Shown piece by piece: positions 8,020-17,061 of a DNA stretch of 64,000 nt (its first letter is position 1; each line of letters begins with the position of its first letter). The position numbers and the translations under genes are program-made. The notes under the pieces are model-generated. The model worked only from the letters and a program-made list of their open reading frames with translations, searched no databases and had not been told where the DNA came from. The stretch lies in NCBI GenBank assembly GCA_024638845.1, contig JAHEJN010000005.1, forward strand, positions 1-64,000. The letters are read 5' to 3'. This stretch comes from Acidimicrobiales bacterium (GTDB lineage Bacteria; Actinomycetota; Acidimicrobiia; Acidimicrobiales; JAHEJN01).

Positions 8020-11000
8020 TCAGGCAGGCTCGGAGTCCGCAGAAGAGGCGTCGATCGAGTCGGTGGCCGTGGCCGCCGTGTCGTCCTCGAGGATCCCGAC
8101 GGCCCGTTCGATCAGCTCGGCCGCCCGGGCCGTGAGGTCCTGGTACTCGCCGAGGTCGCCGTCGCGCAGTGCGGTGTTGGCCCGCTCGAACAGCGAGGCC
8201 GCCTCGTCGAGCAACGACTTCACGTCGTCGGTGATCTCGAGGGGCTCGGCCTCGGCCGGAGGCGGCTGGTCGGCGGTGCCGTCGCCGGCGGGCGGCTCGG
8301 CCGAATCGGGTGTGGGTGATCCGTCGAGCGGCTCGTCTGGCTCTTCCTGGAGCGTCTCGGGCGCCACGCCGAAGAGCTGCTCGAGGGCACCCGACAGGGT
8401 GGCGTCGATCACCACCTGGTCGTCGTGGACGACGATCACGGCCTTGAGCTCGGGAATCGCCGTGTCGGCATCGGCCTGCACGTACAGCGGCCGGACATAG
8501 ACGATGGAGTTCTCGATGGGCAACAGCAGCAGGTTGGCCAGCCGCACCTGGGAGCCCTGCTGGTTGAGCTGGGTGATGCGGTCGGCGATGGTCTCCTCGG
8601 TGAGGATGTTGCTGTTCACGTTGAGGGGGCCATCGACCTGGGTACCCGGCATCTCGTACGCGAGCAGCTCGCCGTAGCGCTCCGGGTCGGAACGGGCCAC
8701 CATGAACGCCGTGAGCTCGGGGCGTTCGCTGTCGCCCGACACGGGGACGAAGGACCGCAGGACCACGAACTCCTCGCCCTCCTCACCCGGCAGCTTCAGG
8801 AGGACGTAGTAGGGGTCGATGCGACCGAGATCGGTGGGCACGGTGGGGTCGGGGGTTCCCGTGGTCGCCGTGGTCGACGTCGTCGGACCGCCGCGCACTG
8901 CCTCGCCCGGATCCTGCGCGACCTCCCAGAAGTTCGACCGCTCACCGGCATAGAACTCGTCGGGATCACCGACGTGGTAGCGGGCCCACATGTTGGTCTG
9001 GACCCTGAACAGGTCTTCCGGGTAGCGGAGATGGTCGACGAGATCGGCGGGCATCTCGTCGAAATCGGTGAACAGGTCGGGGAAGGCCCGGCTCCAGGCC
9101 TGGATGATGGGGTCGTCCGGATCGATCACGTAGAAGTCGACGTTGCCGTCGTAGCCGTCGACGACCGCCTTCACCGAGCCGCGCACGTAATTGAAGCCGT
9201 GGGCCAGACCGCTGCTGCGGGGAACCGAATCGGTGTCGGCCCGCTGACTGTAGGGGTAGCGGTCGGTGGTGGTGTAGCCGTCGACCATGTAGACGATGCG
9301 ACCGTCGTGGATCACCGGGTACGGGTCGCTGTCGAAGTGCAGGAACGGGGCCAACGCCTCGACCCGACCCCGAATGTCCCGGTTGTAGAGCACTCGGCTG
9401 TCGGAATCGAGCTGTCCGGAGACGAGCGGGTTGATGTCACCGAAGCGCATGGAGAAGGCCAGCCGGCGGAACAGGCCTCCGAGCGGCACCCCGCCGTCGC
9501 CGTCGTACCTCGACGTGACCTGATCGCCGGCGTCGCTCACGAAGTCGATCTCGGGCCGGGCGGCCCCGACGATCGCGTAGCCGCCGAGCTGTTCGCCGAC
9601 ATAGAGCTGCGGACGGTCGAGCACGACGTCGAGTCGGTTCTCCTGCGGCACGCCCTCGATCAGGAAGTCGGGACGCCCGGAGGCGTCGACGCCGTTGGCC
9701 GGCGACAGCGCAACGCCGTAGCCGTGGGTGTAGGCGAGCGTCTCGTTCTCCCACGATTGATCGCCGATGTCTCCGGGCTGCACGGTTCGGGCGGCAATGA
9801 CGACCTGAGTGGTGCGACCGTCGATCTGGTAGCGGTCGACGTCGAGGTCGACGAACTCGTAGAACGCCCGCTCGGCTTCGAGCCGCTCGAAGGTGTCCTG
9901 GACGATCGAGGGATCGAGTAGCCGGATGTTGCGGATCGTCGGCTCGTTGTTGCGGATGTCCGCGGCCGTGAGCTCGGCAGTGTACGGGAATGGCTGGGTC
10001 TCGACGGCCAGGCCGAAAGCGTCGCGCGTGGCCTCGATGTTGCGGGCGATGAATTGCGCCTCGCGAGCCGACTCCTCGGGCTCGACCCGAAGACGCTGAT
10101 ACACGGCCGGGTAGATGGCCCCCATGACCACCGCGGCGAACGCCCACAGCAGCACGACCGCGGCCGGGAACACCCAGCCTCGGATGCGGATGTTCACCAG
10201 GAAGACCACGAATGCGAGGAGCGCGACCAACAACAACAGGTTGAGGGTGGGCAACGATGCGTTCACGTCGGTGGAGGTGGCCCCGTCGACCACGCCTCGG
10301 CGAGACAGCGTGAGGTCGAATCGAGCGAGGTAGTAGTCGACCGCCTTGATCAGGGCCAAAAGGGCCAAGAGCACCGACACGTGGGCCTTCACCGCCGGCC
10401 GCACCATCTGCCCGCTGGTCTGGAGGCGGATCCCGCCGTTGATGTAGTGGGCGCCGATGGTGAACAGCAGCATCACCACGAGGGCCCGGAACGACCAGTC
10501 GACCACGTAGGACCAGAACGGCAACCGGAACACGTAGAACCCGACGTCGCGGCCGAACTGCGCGTCGTCGATTCCGAAGTCGACCGCGTTGTTGAACAGC
10601 AACCAGTTCTGCCACTGTGACGCCGCCGAGGCGCCGACCATCAGCGCCAACAGACCCGACACTCCGGACCGGACCAGAACGGTGTGGTCTCCGACGGCCT
10701 CGTGATAGCGCCCGAGCACCAGCTCTTCGGGCCCGGTGGGCCGGAACACGGGCGCGATGCGATCGGCCATGTAGAGGTTGAGCCACATGCCGGCGAAGAA
10801 GATGATGGTGAACACCACGCCGAGGCCGAGCTTGGTGAAGAAGACGGTGGTCCACACCTGCCCCTCGCCGAGGGCGTCGAACCACAGATAGTCGGTCCAG
10901 AGCCGGGCCAGCCCGAGGCTCGACAGGAACAGCACGAAGACCACGACGGCGAGGCCGATGAGAACGACACGAGCCGAGCGGGGAAGCCCCCGACGGCGTC

Positions 11001-11037
11001 GCAGACGGGGCGGAGGCATGTCGCCGGGGTTGCGCAT
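8020..11037 (-). CDS. UPF0182 family large membrane protein
   Basis: A 1005-residue protein of the UPF0182 (COG1615) family, widespread in Actinobacteria and cyanobacteria and functionally unknown. After a basic N-terminus (PRLRRRRGLPRSARVVLIG) there are about seven membrane helices within residues 20-320. A long extracytoplasmic region follows with family motifs such as YTHGYGVALSPANGV and SRVLYNRDIRGRVEALAPFL, and the protein ends in an acidic, Pro-rich tail (about 900-1005) with helix-forming repeats. A TAGGCT element lies 7 nt before the ATG, suggesting a leaderless mRNA. It reads straight into the ABC exporter pair, so a shared envelope role is possible. Confidence 0.9.
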   Translation of the reverse strand: MRNPGDMPPPRLRRRRGLPRSARVVLIGLAVVVFVLFLSSLGLARLWTDYLWFDALGEGQVWTTVFFTKLGLGVVFTIIFFAGMWLNLYMADRIAPVFRPTGPEELVLGRYHEAVGDHTVLVRSGVSGLLALMVGASAASQWQNWLLFNNAVDFGIDDAQFGRDVGFYVFRLPFWSYVVDWSFRALVVMLLFTIGAHYINGGIRLQTSGQMVRPAVKAHVSVLLALLALIKAVDYYLARFDLTLSRRGVVDGATSTDVNASLPTLNLLLLVALLAFVVFLVNIRIRGWVFPAAVVLLWAFAAVVMGAIYPAVYQRLRVEPEESAREAQFIARNIEATRDAFGLAVETQPFPYTAELTAADIRNNEPTIRNIRLLDPSIVQDTFERLEAERAFYEFVDLDVDRYQIDGRTTQVVIAARTVQPGDIGDQSWENETLAYTHGYGVALSPANGVDASGRPDFLIEGVPQENRLDVVLDRPQLYVGEQLGGYAIVGAARPEIDFVSDAGDQVTSRYDGDGGVPLGGLFRRLAFSMRFGDINPLVSGQLDSDSRVLYNRDIRGRVEALAPFLHFDSDPYPVIHDGRIVYMVDGYTTTDRYPYSQRADTDSVPRSSGLAHGFNYVRGSVKAVVDGYDGNVDFYVIDPDDPIIQAWSRAFPDLFTDFDEMPADLVDHLRYPEDLFRVQTNMWARYHVGDPDEFYAGERSNFWEVAQDPGEAVRGGPTTSTTATTGTPDPTVPTDLGRIDPYYVLLKLPGEEGEEFVVLRSFVPVSGDSERPELTAFMVARSDPERYGELLAYEMPGTQVDGPLNVNSNILTEETIADRITQLNQQGSQVRLANLLLLPIENSIVYVRPLYVQADADTAIPELKAVIVVHDDQVVIDATLSGALEQLFGVAPETLQEEPDEPLDGSPTPDSAEPPAGDGTADQPPPAEAEPLEITDDVKSLLDEAASLFERANTALRDGDLGEYQDLTARAAELIERAVGILEDDTAATATDSIDASSADSEPA

Positions 11038-11097
11038 TGCCGCGAGCCTAGGGCGACGGCAGCCTCGGTACTCCGCGCGATCCGCGAATGGCGCCGC

Positions 11098-13107
11098 TCA
11101 GAGGTGCAGCGGCACCACCAGGCAGCGACAGTCGCCGAGGGGAACAGGGCGGACCTCCCCGGTCGGGAACTCGGCGCCGAGGCGGATCTCGACGCTGCCA
11201 TTCGTAGCCGCGTGCTTCGCGTCGGCGGGTCCGTCACCGGCCACCCACCGAACCGGACAGCCGTCGGGCAGCGTGTCGAGGAGCCCGTCGAGGAACGCCG
11301 CCGCGGTCGCCGACTCGGCCAGCTTCGCCATGCGGGGCCGCAGGACCCGGACCACACCTCGTACTCCTTCGACCGGATCGTCGCTTCCCCGTGCGGCCTG
11401 CCCGAGCTCGTCGCGCAGCGGCGCGAACACCTCGGCCTCCAGCGCGTCGACGATCCGCCCGACCCGGGCGTCGGCGACGGTTCCGGGTCGACCGATGGCT
11501 GCGGCACCCGCGGCCCATGCCGTCGGCAACGACTCGGTGAGCGCGGCCTCGACGGCTGCGGTGCCGATCGACACGTCCGACCCGGTGCGCAGCGACGCCA
11601 AGACGTCGTTCTGGAGGTCGCTGAGGGACCGTTTCGCCTGTTTGGCCATCACCGGTGCAACTGCGTCGATCAGCGAGGCGCGCGCCGCCACCAGATCGTG
11701 GGTGGAGGTCTTCGTGCCGGAGACATCGTCGCCGGCCGTGGTGTCTTCGGGTGCGGCATCGGCCAGGACCGCCTCGGCCGCACGCACCTCGGCCGCACGT
11801 TCGGCTCGCAACCGATCGAACAACGACGATGCCTCGGTGACGACATCGGGCTCGGCCCCAGCCGCCGGCTCGGCCTCGGGCTCGGCCCCAGCCGCCGACC
11901 CTGGCTCGGCTTCCGGCTCGGTCTCGGGCTCGGGCGCCGATTCGGGCGCGGGCTCGGGCTCCACCGCCGCCCCGGCTTCCCCGGCCTCGGGCTCGGGCAC
12001 GACGGACGCCTCGGGCTCGGGCTCCGCCTCCGGCTCGGGCTCCGCCTCGCCTTCGCTCTCGGCCTCTGCGGTCGCAGGCTCGGGCAGCGGCGCCGGCGCG
12101 AGGGGGAGCTCCACCCCACCGGCGGCGGCTGCCTCGGCGGCGATCACGTCGAGATCGCCGAGCAGGCCGGCCCGGCGAGCCTCGTCGAGCTCGCTCTCGA
12201 GCGCTTCGATCGATCGCGGGAGGTCCTCGTCGGCGCGCCGAGCGGCACGGTCGCCGGCGATCTTGGCTTCGGGTAGCGCCACCTTGAGGTCGTGGCGGGC
12301 CGTGTCGATGGTGCGCTGCACGACCTCGTAGGCCTCGAGGAGTCGATCGCGTCCGGCCTGGAGGCGCTCGACCTGATCACGGATACGACGACGACGTTGC
12401 TCGAGGTTCTGGAGCAGCTGCTCGCGATGGTGCCGGGCTTCGATCAGTAGGACGCGACCCTGTTGCTTGGCGTCGACGATGATGCGTTCGCCCTCCACTC
12501 GGCGCTGCGCCACCTCGTCGTCGACTGCGGCGACCCGCCGGGCGGCTTCAGCGTCGGCCTCGGCCGTTCGTTCGTCGAGCACCGCTTCGGCCGCGACCAG
12601 CACCTCGGCTGCCCGCTCCTCTGCGTTGCTCAGCAGCGTCTGGGCCTGGGCCTGGCTGTCGGTCGACAGCCGCTCGGCCTCGTTGCGGGCCTGCGCCAGG
12701 GCGGCATCGGCCTCTTCGCGGCTCGAGGTGGCGAGCCGCTCGGCCTCGGCCTGGGCCTCGGCCAGGCGTGCGGCTGCCGACTCGCGTGCGACGTTCAGGA
12801 TGGCAGCGGCTTCTGCTCCGAGTCGCTCGGTGAGCGTGTGCTCGTCGATCTCGGCCGCGTCGACGAGCTTGGCGTCGAACTCGGCGATCGACGCCCGCAA
12901 GCGGTCTTCGGTGCGATACGCGACGCGCAGGGAAGCCGAGAGGTCGCGAAGGAACTGGCGAACCTGCTCCTCGTTGAAGCCTCGGCGCACCACGTCGAAC
13001 GACGCGACGGCGACCTTGTCGGGGTCGAAGCGCGGCTCCGGGGACTCTCGGGGGGCCGGATCGATCATGGAACGATCGTAAGCGGCGAGTTCTGAACGTT
13101 CGGGCAT
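11098..13107 (-). CDS. DivIVA-domain protein with a long Glu/Pro/Ala linker
   Basis: A 669-residue protein. Near the N-terminus (about 28-65) VAVASFDVVRRGFNEEQVRQ is a DivIVA membrane-binding domain; a coiled coil runs from about 65 to 330. A low-complexity EPEPEAEPEPEA-type segment covers about 345-425, and a C-terminal helical region plus a small beta-rich end (PVRWVAGDG, VEIRLGAEF, CRCLVVPLHL) completes it. DivIVA/Wag31 proteins mark negatively curved membrane at poles and septa and organise growth. This one is over twice Wag31's usual length and its C-terminal region is not recognised. The start at 13107 has an AAAGGA site upstream; the ATG at 13068 (MIDPAPRESPEPRFD) is an alternative. 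Confidence 0.75.
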   Translation of the reverse strand: MPERSELAAYDRSMIDPAPRESPEPRFDPDKVAVASFDVVRRGFNEEQVRQFLRDLSASLRVAYRTEDRLRASIAEFDAKLVDAAEIDEHTLTERLGAEAAAILNVARESAAARLAEAQAEAERLATSSREEADAALAQARNEAERLSTDSQAQAQTLLSNAEERAAEVLVAAEAVLDERTAEADAEAARRVAAVDDEVAQRRVEGERIIVDAKQQGRVLLIEARHHREQLLQNLEQRRRRIRDQVERLQAGRDRLLEAYEVVQRTIDTARHDLKVALPEAKIAGDRAARRADEDLPRSIEALESELDEARRAGLLGDLDVIAAEAAAAGGVELPLAPAPLPEPATAEAESEGEAEPEPEAEPEPEASVVPEPEAGEAGAAVEPEPAPESAPEPETEPEAEPGSAAGAEPEAEPAAGAEPDVVTEASSLFDRLRAERAAEVRAAEAVLADAAPEDTTAGDDVSGTKTSTHDLVAARASLIDAVAPVMAKQAKRSLSDLQNDVLASLRTGSDVSIGTAAVEAALTESLPTAWAAGAAAIGRPGTVADARVGRIVDALEAEVFAPLRDELGQAARGSDDPVEGVRGVVRVLRPRMAKLAESATAAAFLDGLLDTLPDGCPVRWVAGDGPADAKHAATNGSVEIRLGAEFPTGEVRPVPLGDCRCLVVPLHL
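11845..12090. repeat. Low-complexity GGCTCGG/GGGCTC repeats encoding Glu-Pro-Ala
   Basis: Irregular short repeats of the GGCTCGGGCTC type within the DivIVA-like gene, encoding runs such as EAEPEPEAEPEPE on the minus strand. The tract is prone to slippage, so its length may vary between strains or assemblies. Confidence 0.7.
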
Positions 13108-13167
13108 ACCCGCGCGGTCCTTTGTGCAGACCCCGCCCGCCGAACGAGCATAGCAACTTCGTTGGGT

Positions 13168-14295
13168 CTAGTCGCCCAATGCCAGTTGGTCGAGCTGGGT
13201 ACCGGACCCACCCATGGCCTCCAATACCGCCACGGCCTCGTCGATCGTGTCGGCCGCAGCAACCTGCATGTCCCCTGATTGCGTGAGGGCCAGGTCGAGC
13301 TCGCTCGCCGGAACGATGAACAGATCGACCCCCGCGTTGCGAGCCGCAACCGCCTTCTGAGCCACACCTCCCACCGGGCCGACGCTGCCGTCGAGGTTGA
13401 TGGTGCCGGTGGTCGCGACGGACTTGCCGTCGGTGAGCTCCCCAGGCGTGAGAACGTCGATCACCCCCAGTGTGAAGGCCAATCCGGCCGATGGGCCGGT
13501 GACCTCGCCCGAGTCGATCACCACGTCGATCGGGAAGTCGGCGGTGAGCTCGTGGGTGGTGACCTCGACGCCGAGCTGGGCGACGGCGGGATCGTCGGGG
13601 ACCGCACCGAGGACGATCGAGACGGTCTCGACGGAGTCGTCGAAGTGGCGAACCGTCAGCTCGAGCGAGTCGCCCGGCGAGCGTTCCTGGACGGCGGCAA
13701 CCAGCTCGTCGGCGAACTGAATGGGCTCGCCTTCCACCTCGAAGATCACGTCGGTGACCACGAGCACTCCGTCGGCGGCCGACCCGTCCCGAACGCCCCG
13801 AACGAGGGCGCCGGAACCGGTCGGTTCTCCGTCGAGGCCGAGGAACTGCAGGGCCACCACCGTCGCGACGTCCTTCGAGCGCTCCATCTGCACCAGGTTC
13901 GCGGCACGGCGTTCGTCGTCGGTGCGGTCGCCGTTGATGACCTCGGCCGGGAGCAGGCTGATGGTGGGATCGTCCTCGTAGCTGCGCTTCTCCCAGTTCG
14001 TCACCTTCGACTCGAGCGAGATCGTCGTGAAACCGATCTCTCCTTCGGGCTCGTAGCGCTCGGCACCGATCACTTGGATCACATCGGTCGTGTTGGTCAC
14101 CGCTCCCGGCCGAAGCGCGTAGAACTCGGTGGGCTGAATGGCCCAGATCACGACACCAGCAACGATCACGGCGAGGAGGATCGACACACCGACGATCCAC
14201 CAGAGCACCATCGAGCGGAATCGCCTCACCTCGCGCTCCGCGGCGGACGGCGTCGGCTCGTCGGGCGAAGGTAGGCTTGGGGGGAACGTGTCCAC
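13168..14295 (-). CDS. Membrane-anchored PDZ/Lon-type (S16) serine protease
   Basis: A 375-residue protein of the YlbL-like group. One membrane anchor (VLWWIVGVSILLAVIVAGVV, near residue 30) is followed by an extracytoplasmic part with a PDZ-like domain (about 140-220) and a C-terminal Lon proteolytic domain. The nucleophile Ser is in VTGPSAGLAFTLGV and the partner Lys in GGVAQKAVAARNAG. These proteases process cell-envelope or division proteins. The GTG at 14295 is preferred because AGGA lies 8 nt before it; the longer frame to 14382 reads antisense into an unassigned region. It is just upstream of the DivIVA-like gene on the same strand. Confidence 0.88.
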   Translation of the reverse strand: MDTFPPSLPSPDEPTPSAAEREVRRFRSMVLWWIVGVSILLAVIVAGVVIWAIQPTEFYALRPGAVTNTTDVIQVIGAERYEPEGEIGFTTISLESKVTNWEKRSYEDDPTISLLPAEVINGDRTDDERRAANLVQMERSKDVATVVALQFLGLDGEPTGSGALVRGVRDGSAADGVLVVTDVIFEVEGEPIQFADELVAAVQERSPGDSLELTVRHFDDSVETVSIVLGAVPDDPAVAQLGVEVTTHELTADFPIDVVIDSGEVTGPSAGLAFTLGVIDVLTPGELTDGKSVATTGTINLDGSVGPVGGVAQKAVAARNAGVDLFIVPASELDLALTQSGDMQVAAADTIDEAVAVLEAMGGSGTQLDQLALGD

Positions 14296-14536
14296 TTCGC
14301 TGATCCTCACGAATCTTGCCGGCCTCACGGCCGTTGCGATCGGCATGCTCGCGCGCGGCGGGCGGATGAATTCTGCCACCAACGCCGCGACTTCGGCGCT
14401 CGCCCCTGCTTTGGTGATGCGCAGCGGCGCGCTCGGACAGAACGATCAGCATGCCGGCGGCAACAGGAAAACCGTCCGTCCGACGGTTCGCCGTGTGTCA
14501 CCACTCACCGAGCGGCTCAACCGTTCCCGCGACCCC
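14296..14536. other. Intergenic region between divergent genes, containing a small hairpin
   Basis: This 241-bp stretch separates the leftward protease gene from the rightward small membrane protein. An open frame crosses it on the plus strand, but it lacks a convincing start and its translation is low-complexity. A 6-bp inverted repeat (ACCGTC/GACGGT, five-base loop) occurs at about 14471-14487. No clear promoter was identified. Confidence 0.4.
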
Positions 14537-14707
14537 ATGTCCAAGTACCGCGAGGTCACGGGCCGGCGGGCTCGGGTCCGGTGGTGGCAGCGGGTTCGCG
14601 CCCTCGTGGTCCTGGCGCTGATCGTGACCTCGCTCGGCGTGCTGGTCGCGATCGTCATCGGTATCGCCTTCCTCGGCGGCACCATCCTGCTCGAAACCGT
14701 CTCCTGA
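14537..14707 (+). CDS. Small single-pass membrane protein (56 aa)
   Basis: A 56-residue protein: a basic N-terminus (MSKYREVTGRRARVRWWQRV) followed by one long hydrophobic helix (ALVVLALIVTSLGVLVAIVI). The positive-inside rule places the N-terminus in the cytoplasm. It ends only 5 bp before the GTG of the HEAT-repeat gene, so the two are probably co-transcribed. The ATG is chosen as the first good start before the basic-hydrophobic pattern; no strong ribosome site is seen. Function unknown. Confidence 0.6.
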   Translation: MSKYREVTGRRARVRWWQRVRALVVLALIVTSLGVLVAIVIGIAFLGGTILLETVS

Positions 14708-14712
14708 CCGCC

Positions 14713-15333
14713 GTGGCGACCGATTCGCCTGACGCGGCGAGTCGCCGGCGCCGTCGGGAGGTGGTGATCGCCGGCCACACGGGCGACGCGGCAACGGGGT
14801 TGTCTCACGTGAGCGATCCCGACAGTCGCGTGCGGGCTTCGGCCCTGCGTGCGTTACGGCGCCGCGACCGGCTCTCTTGCGCGCTCCTCGACCGAGCCCT
14901 CGCCGACCCCGACCCGACGGTACGCAGAACCGCAGCCGAGTTGGCGGCATCCAGCCCGGGCGTGGCCCTCGAACCGTTGCTCGCCGACCCCGACGCCACT
15001 GTCGTCGAGGTCGCGGCGTGGGCGCTGGGCGAATGGGGTGACCACGCCGCCGGCGCTGTCGGCGCCCTGAGCGAGGTCGCCACCGGTCACTCCGACAGCC
15101 TCTGCCGCGAAGCCGCCACTGCGGCGCTCGGCGCCATCGGTGCTCAGGGCGGGCTGGCGGCCATCCTCGAGGCCCTGAGCGACAAAGCCACCGTTCGGCG
15201 GCGCGCCACGATCGCCCTCGCCGCCTTCGACGGGGCTGCGGTCGACGCCGCCCTCGAGCGCTGCCTCGACGACCGCGACTGGCAGGTGCGACAGATGGCC
15301 GAGGATCTCCTCGACCGTCGCACCGGGTGCTGA
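14713..15333 (+). CDS. HEAT-repeat protein
   Basis: A 206-residue protein made of about five helical repeats, each resembling SDPDSRVRASALRALRRRD, ADPDPTVRRTAAELAASSP, ADPDATVVEVAAWALGEWG and DDRDWQVRQMAEDLLDRR. This is the PBS-lyase/HEAT pattern, a scaffold for protein-protein contacts. The GTG start lies 5 bp after the small membrane protein's stop, so the pair could form a membrane-linked scaffold. It converges with mreB (17-bp gap). No catalytic residues are visible; the partner is unknown. Confidence 0.75.
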   Translation: MATDSPDAASRRRRREVVIAGHTGDAATGLSHVSDPDSRVRASALRALRRRDRLSCALLDRALADPDPTVRRTAAELAASSPGVALEPLLADPDATVVEVAAWALGEWGDHAAGAVGALSEVATGHSDSLCREAATAALGAIGAQGGLAAILEALSDKATVRRRATIALAAFDGAAVDAALERCLDDRDWQVRQMAEDLLDRRTGC

Positions 15334-15349
15334 GCGCTCCGATCGGTCG

Positions 15350-16354
15350 TCAGCGGGTCTGGTCCATGAACATGACCTGCACGGCCTCGTAGGACTCGAT
15401 GCACCGTCCGGCACCGAGCACCACGCACTCGAGCGGGGTGTCGACCAGCCGGACCGGCACATCGGACTCCTCGCTGATGCGCCGCGCCAGCCCGCGCAAC
15501 AGTCCGCCGCCTCCGACGAGATGGACGCCCTGGGTGATGAGATCCTGCGCCAGCTCCGGAGGCGCCTGCGCCATGCACGCCAGCACGGAGTCGACCATCG
15601 TCGACACCGGCTCGTCGATGGCCTGACGGACTTCTTCGGGGGTCAACACGATCGTCTCGGGCAGGCCGCTCATCAGTTGCCGCCCGCGAACCTCGGCCCG
15701 GAACTCACCTTCGGTCGGCGCGGCCGAGCCGATCGTGATCTTGATCTCCTCGGCGGTTCGTTCGCCGATGGCGATGCCGTACTCGCGACGGACATACGAC
15801 TGGATGGATGCATCGATGTCGAACGAGCCCACCCGCACGGCCTCGATGGCCACGACGCCGCCCATCGAGATCAGTGCCGTCTCGGAGGTGCCGCCACCGA
15901 TGTCGATCACCATGTTGCCGACGGGCTCGTTGATCGGCAGTCCGGCCCCGATGGCCGCCGCCACCGGCTGCTCGATGAGCTTGGCGTCGGCGGCCCCGGC
16001 CCGCTTGGCCGCCTCGGTCACCGCCCGGCGCTCGACCGCAGTGATCGCCGACGGCACGCAGATGACCACCCGCGGACGATTGAAGCGATTGACGCCGACC
16101 CGCTGGAGCAGGAGCCGGATCATGCGCTGGGTCACGTCGAAATCGGTGATCGCTCCCTTGCGGAGCGGGCGAACCGCCACGATGTAGCTCGGCGTCCGGC
16201 CGATCATCTGCCAGGCCTCGTGACCCATCGCCAAGACGTCGCCGGTGCGGTCGTTGAGCGCAATGACCGAGGGTTCGTTCAAGACGATGCCGCGACCCCT
16301 CGCGTACACCAGCGTGTTGGCCGTCCCCAGATCGATGGCGAGGTCACGAGCCAC
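15350..16354 (-). CDS. mreB: Rod shape-determining actin-like protein MreB
   Basis: A 334-residue actin-fold ATPase that guides cell-wall elongation complexes beneath the membrane. Motifs in order are phosphate-1 DLAIDLGTANTLVYARGRG, connect-1 (PRVVICVPSAITAVERRA), phosphate-2 MVIDIGGGTSETALISMGG, TAEEIKITIGSA and the adenosine motif HLVGGGGLLRGLARRI. The GTG (MARDLAIDLG) is chosen because it starts at the conserved N-terminus; the longer frame adds residues from the overlapping upstream gene, whose stop lies 11 bp inside. No mreC, mreD or rodA is in the window. MreB is absent from many polar-growing actinobacteria, so its presence with a DivIVA-like protein is notable. Confidence 0.93.
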   Translation of the reverse strand: MARDLAIDLGTANTLVYARGRGIVLNEPSVIALNDRTGDVLAMGHEAWQMIGRTPSYIVAVRPLRKGAITDFDVTQRMIRLLLQRVGVNRFNRPRVVICVPSAITAVERRAVTEAAKRAGAADAKLIEQPVAAAIGAGLPINEPVGNMVIDIGGGTSETALISMGGVVAIEAVRVGSFDIDASIQSYVRREYGIAIGERTAEEIKITIGSAAPTEGEFRAEVRGRQLMSGLPETIVLTPEEVRQAIDEPVSTMVDSVLACMAQAPPELAQDLITQGVHLVGGGGLLRGLARRISEESDVPVRLVDTPLECVVLGAGRCIESYEAVQVMFMDQTR

Positions 16355-16523
16355 GGCGACCGCTCTTCTTCTCGTGCTCGGGTGGAGCGAGCGCACCCAT
16401 GTTCTTCCGGAAGTCCTTGATGCTCGAATCGTAGGTGCGCCGCTCGCGGGAGAACAGCCACAGCAGGCAGGTGCCGAGCACCGACACCCCCACGGCGATG
16501 GCCAGGAAGACGAGGCTGCTCAT
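16344..16523 (-). CDS. Small membrane protein coupled to mreB (59 aa)
   Basis: A 59-residue protein with one N-terminal membrane helix (SLVFLAIAVGVSVLGTCLLW) and a charged cytoplasmic tail (SRERRTYDSSIKDFRKNMGA, then PPEHEKKSGRRGS). Its ATG overlaps the moaE stop by 4 bp (ATGA) and its own stop lies inside the start of mreB. The double overlap indicates translational coupling of all three genes. It may serve as a membrane anchor or partner for MreB, but that is an inference from position only. Confidence 0.7.
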   Translation of the reverse strand: MSSLVFLAIAVGVSVLGTCLLWLFSRERRTYDSSIKDFRKNMGALAPPEHEKKSGRRGS

Positions 16524-16990
16524 GAGGTCGAGTCGACTTCGGTCACCGGCTGTGACTCGAGCGCCCAGCTGGTGCCGTCGCTCCACGTCTCACGTTTCCA
16601 GATGGGCACGGTGGCCTTCAGGGTGTCGATCCCGAACCGAGCCGCCTCGAATGCCTCGGGCCGATGCCCCGACGAGACCGCGACCACGACGGATGACTCG
16701 CCGACGGGCACGATGCCGGTGCGATGCAGCAGGACGACCCGCCCGATACCGCTCCAGCGTTGGCGAATGGCATCGGCAATCGCGACGAGGCGGGGCTCGA
16801 CCTGCTCGGCGTAGGCCTCGTACTCGAGCAGGGAGACGTCGATCCGACCCTCACTGTGATCGCGCGCCGTGCCCGAGAACACCACCACCGCGCCGCAATC
16901 GGGGCGCACCACCCATGCCGACGCCGCGTCGATGGGTAGGGGTTCGGAGGTCAGTCCGACCCAGGTGTCGGATGCGGCAGGACGTTGCAT
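16520..16990 (-). CDS. moaE: Molybdopterin synthase catalytic subunit MoaE
   Basis: A 156-residue MoaE. With MoaD it inserts sulfur into precursor Z to make molybdopterin in the cytoplasm. Motifs seen are CGAVVVFSGTARDHSEGR, LEYEAYAEQVEPRLVAIAD, VVLLHRTGIVPVGESSVVVA, SSGHRPEAFEAARFGIDTLK and the active-site lysine segment KATVPIWKRETW. The ATG at 16990 is chosen; the longer frame adds only unconserved residues. No other moa gene is nearby; the placement upstream of a cell-shape gene is unexplained. A TACCAT element 10 nt before the ATG is a possible -10. Confidence 0.92.
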   Translation of the reverse strand: MQRPAASDTWVGLTSEPLPIDAASAWVVRPDCGAVVVFSGTARDHSEGRIDVSLLEYEAYAEQVEPRLVAIADAIRQRWSGIGRVVLLHRTGIVPVGESSVVVAVSSGHRPEAFEAARFGIDTLKATVPIWKRETWSDGTSWALESQPVTEVDSTS

Positions 16991-17061
16991 GGCGGACCCA
17001 ATGGTAGGAGGGCACGACCACAACTGTGGTCGCCCGCGAACAACGACGCCGCTTCGATGAG

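Noticed and set aside
14138-14536. Upstream extension of the small membrane protein, or a separate gene
   Set aside because: It has no plausible start and is antisense to the protease gene's 5' end and upstream region; the translation is low-complexity.
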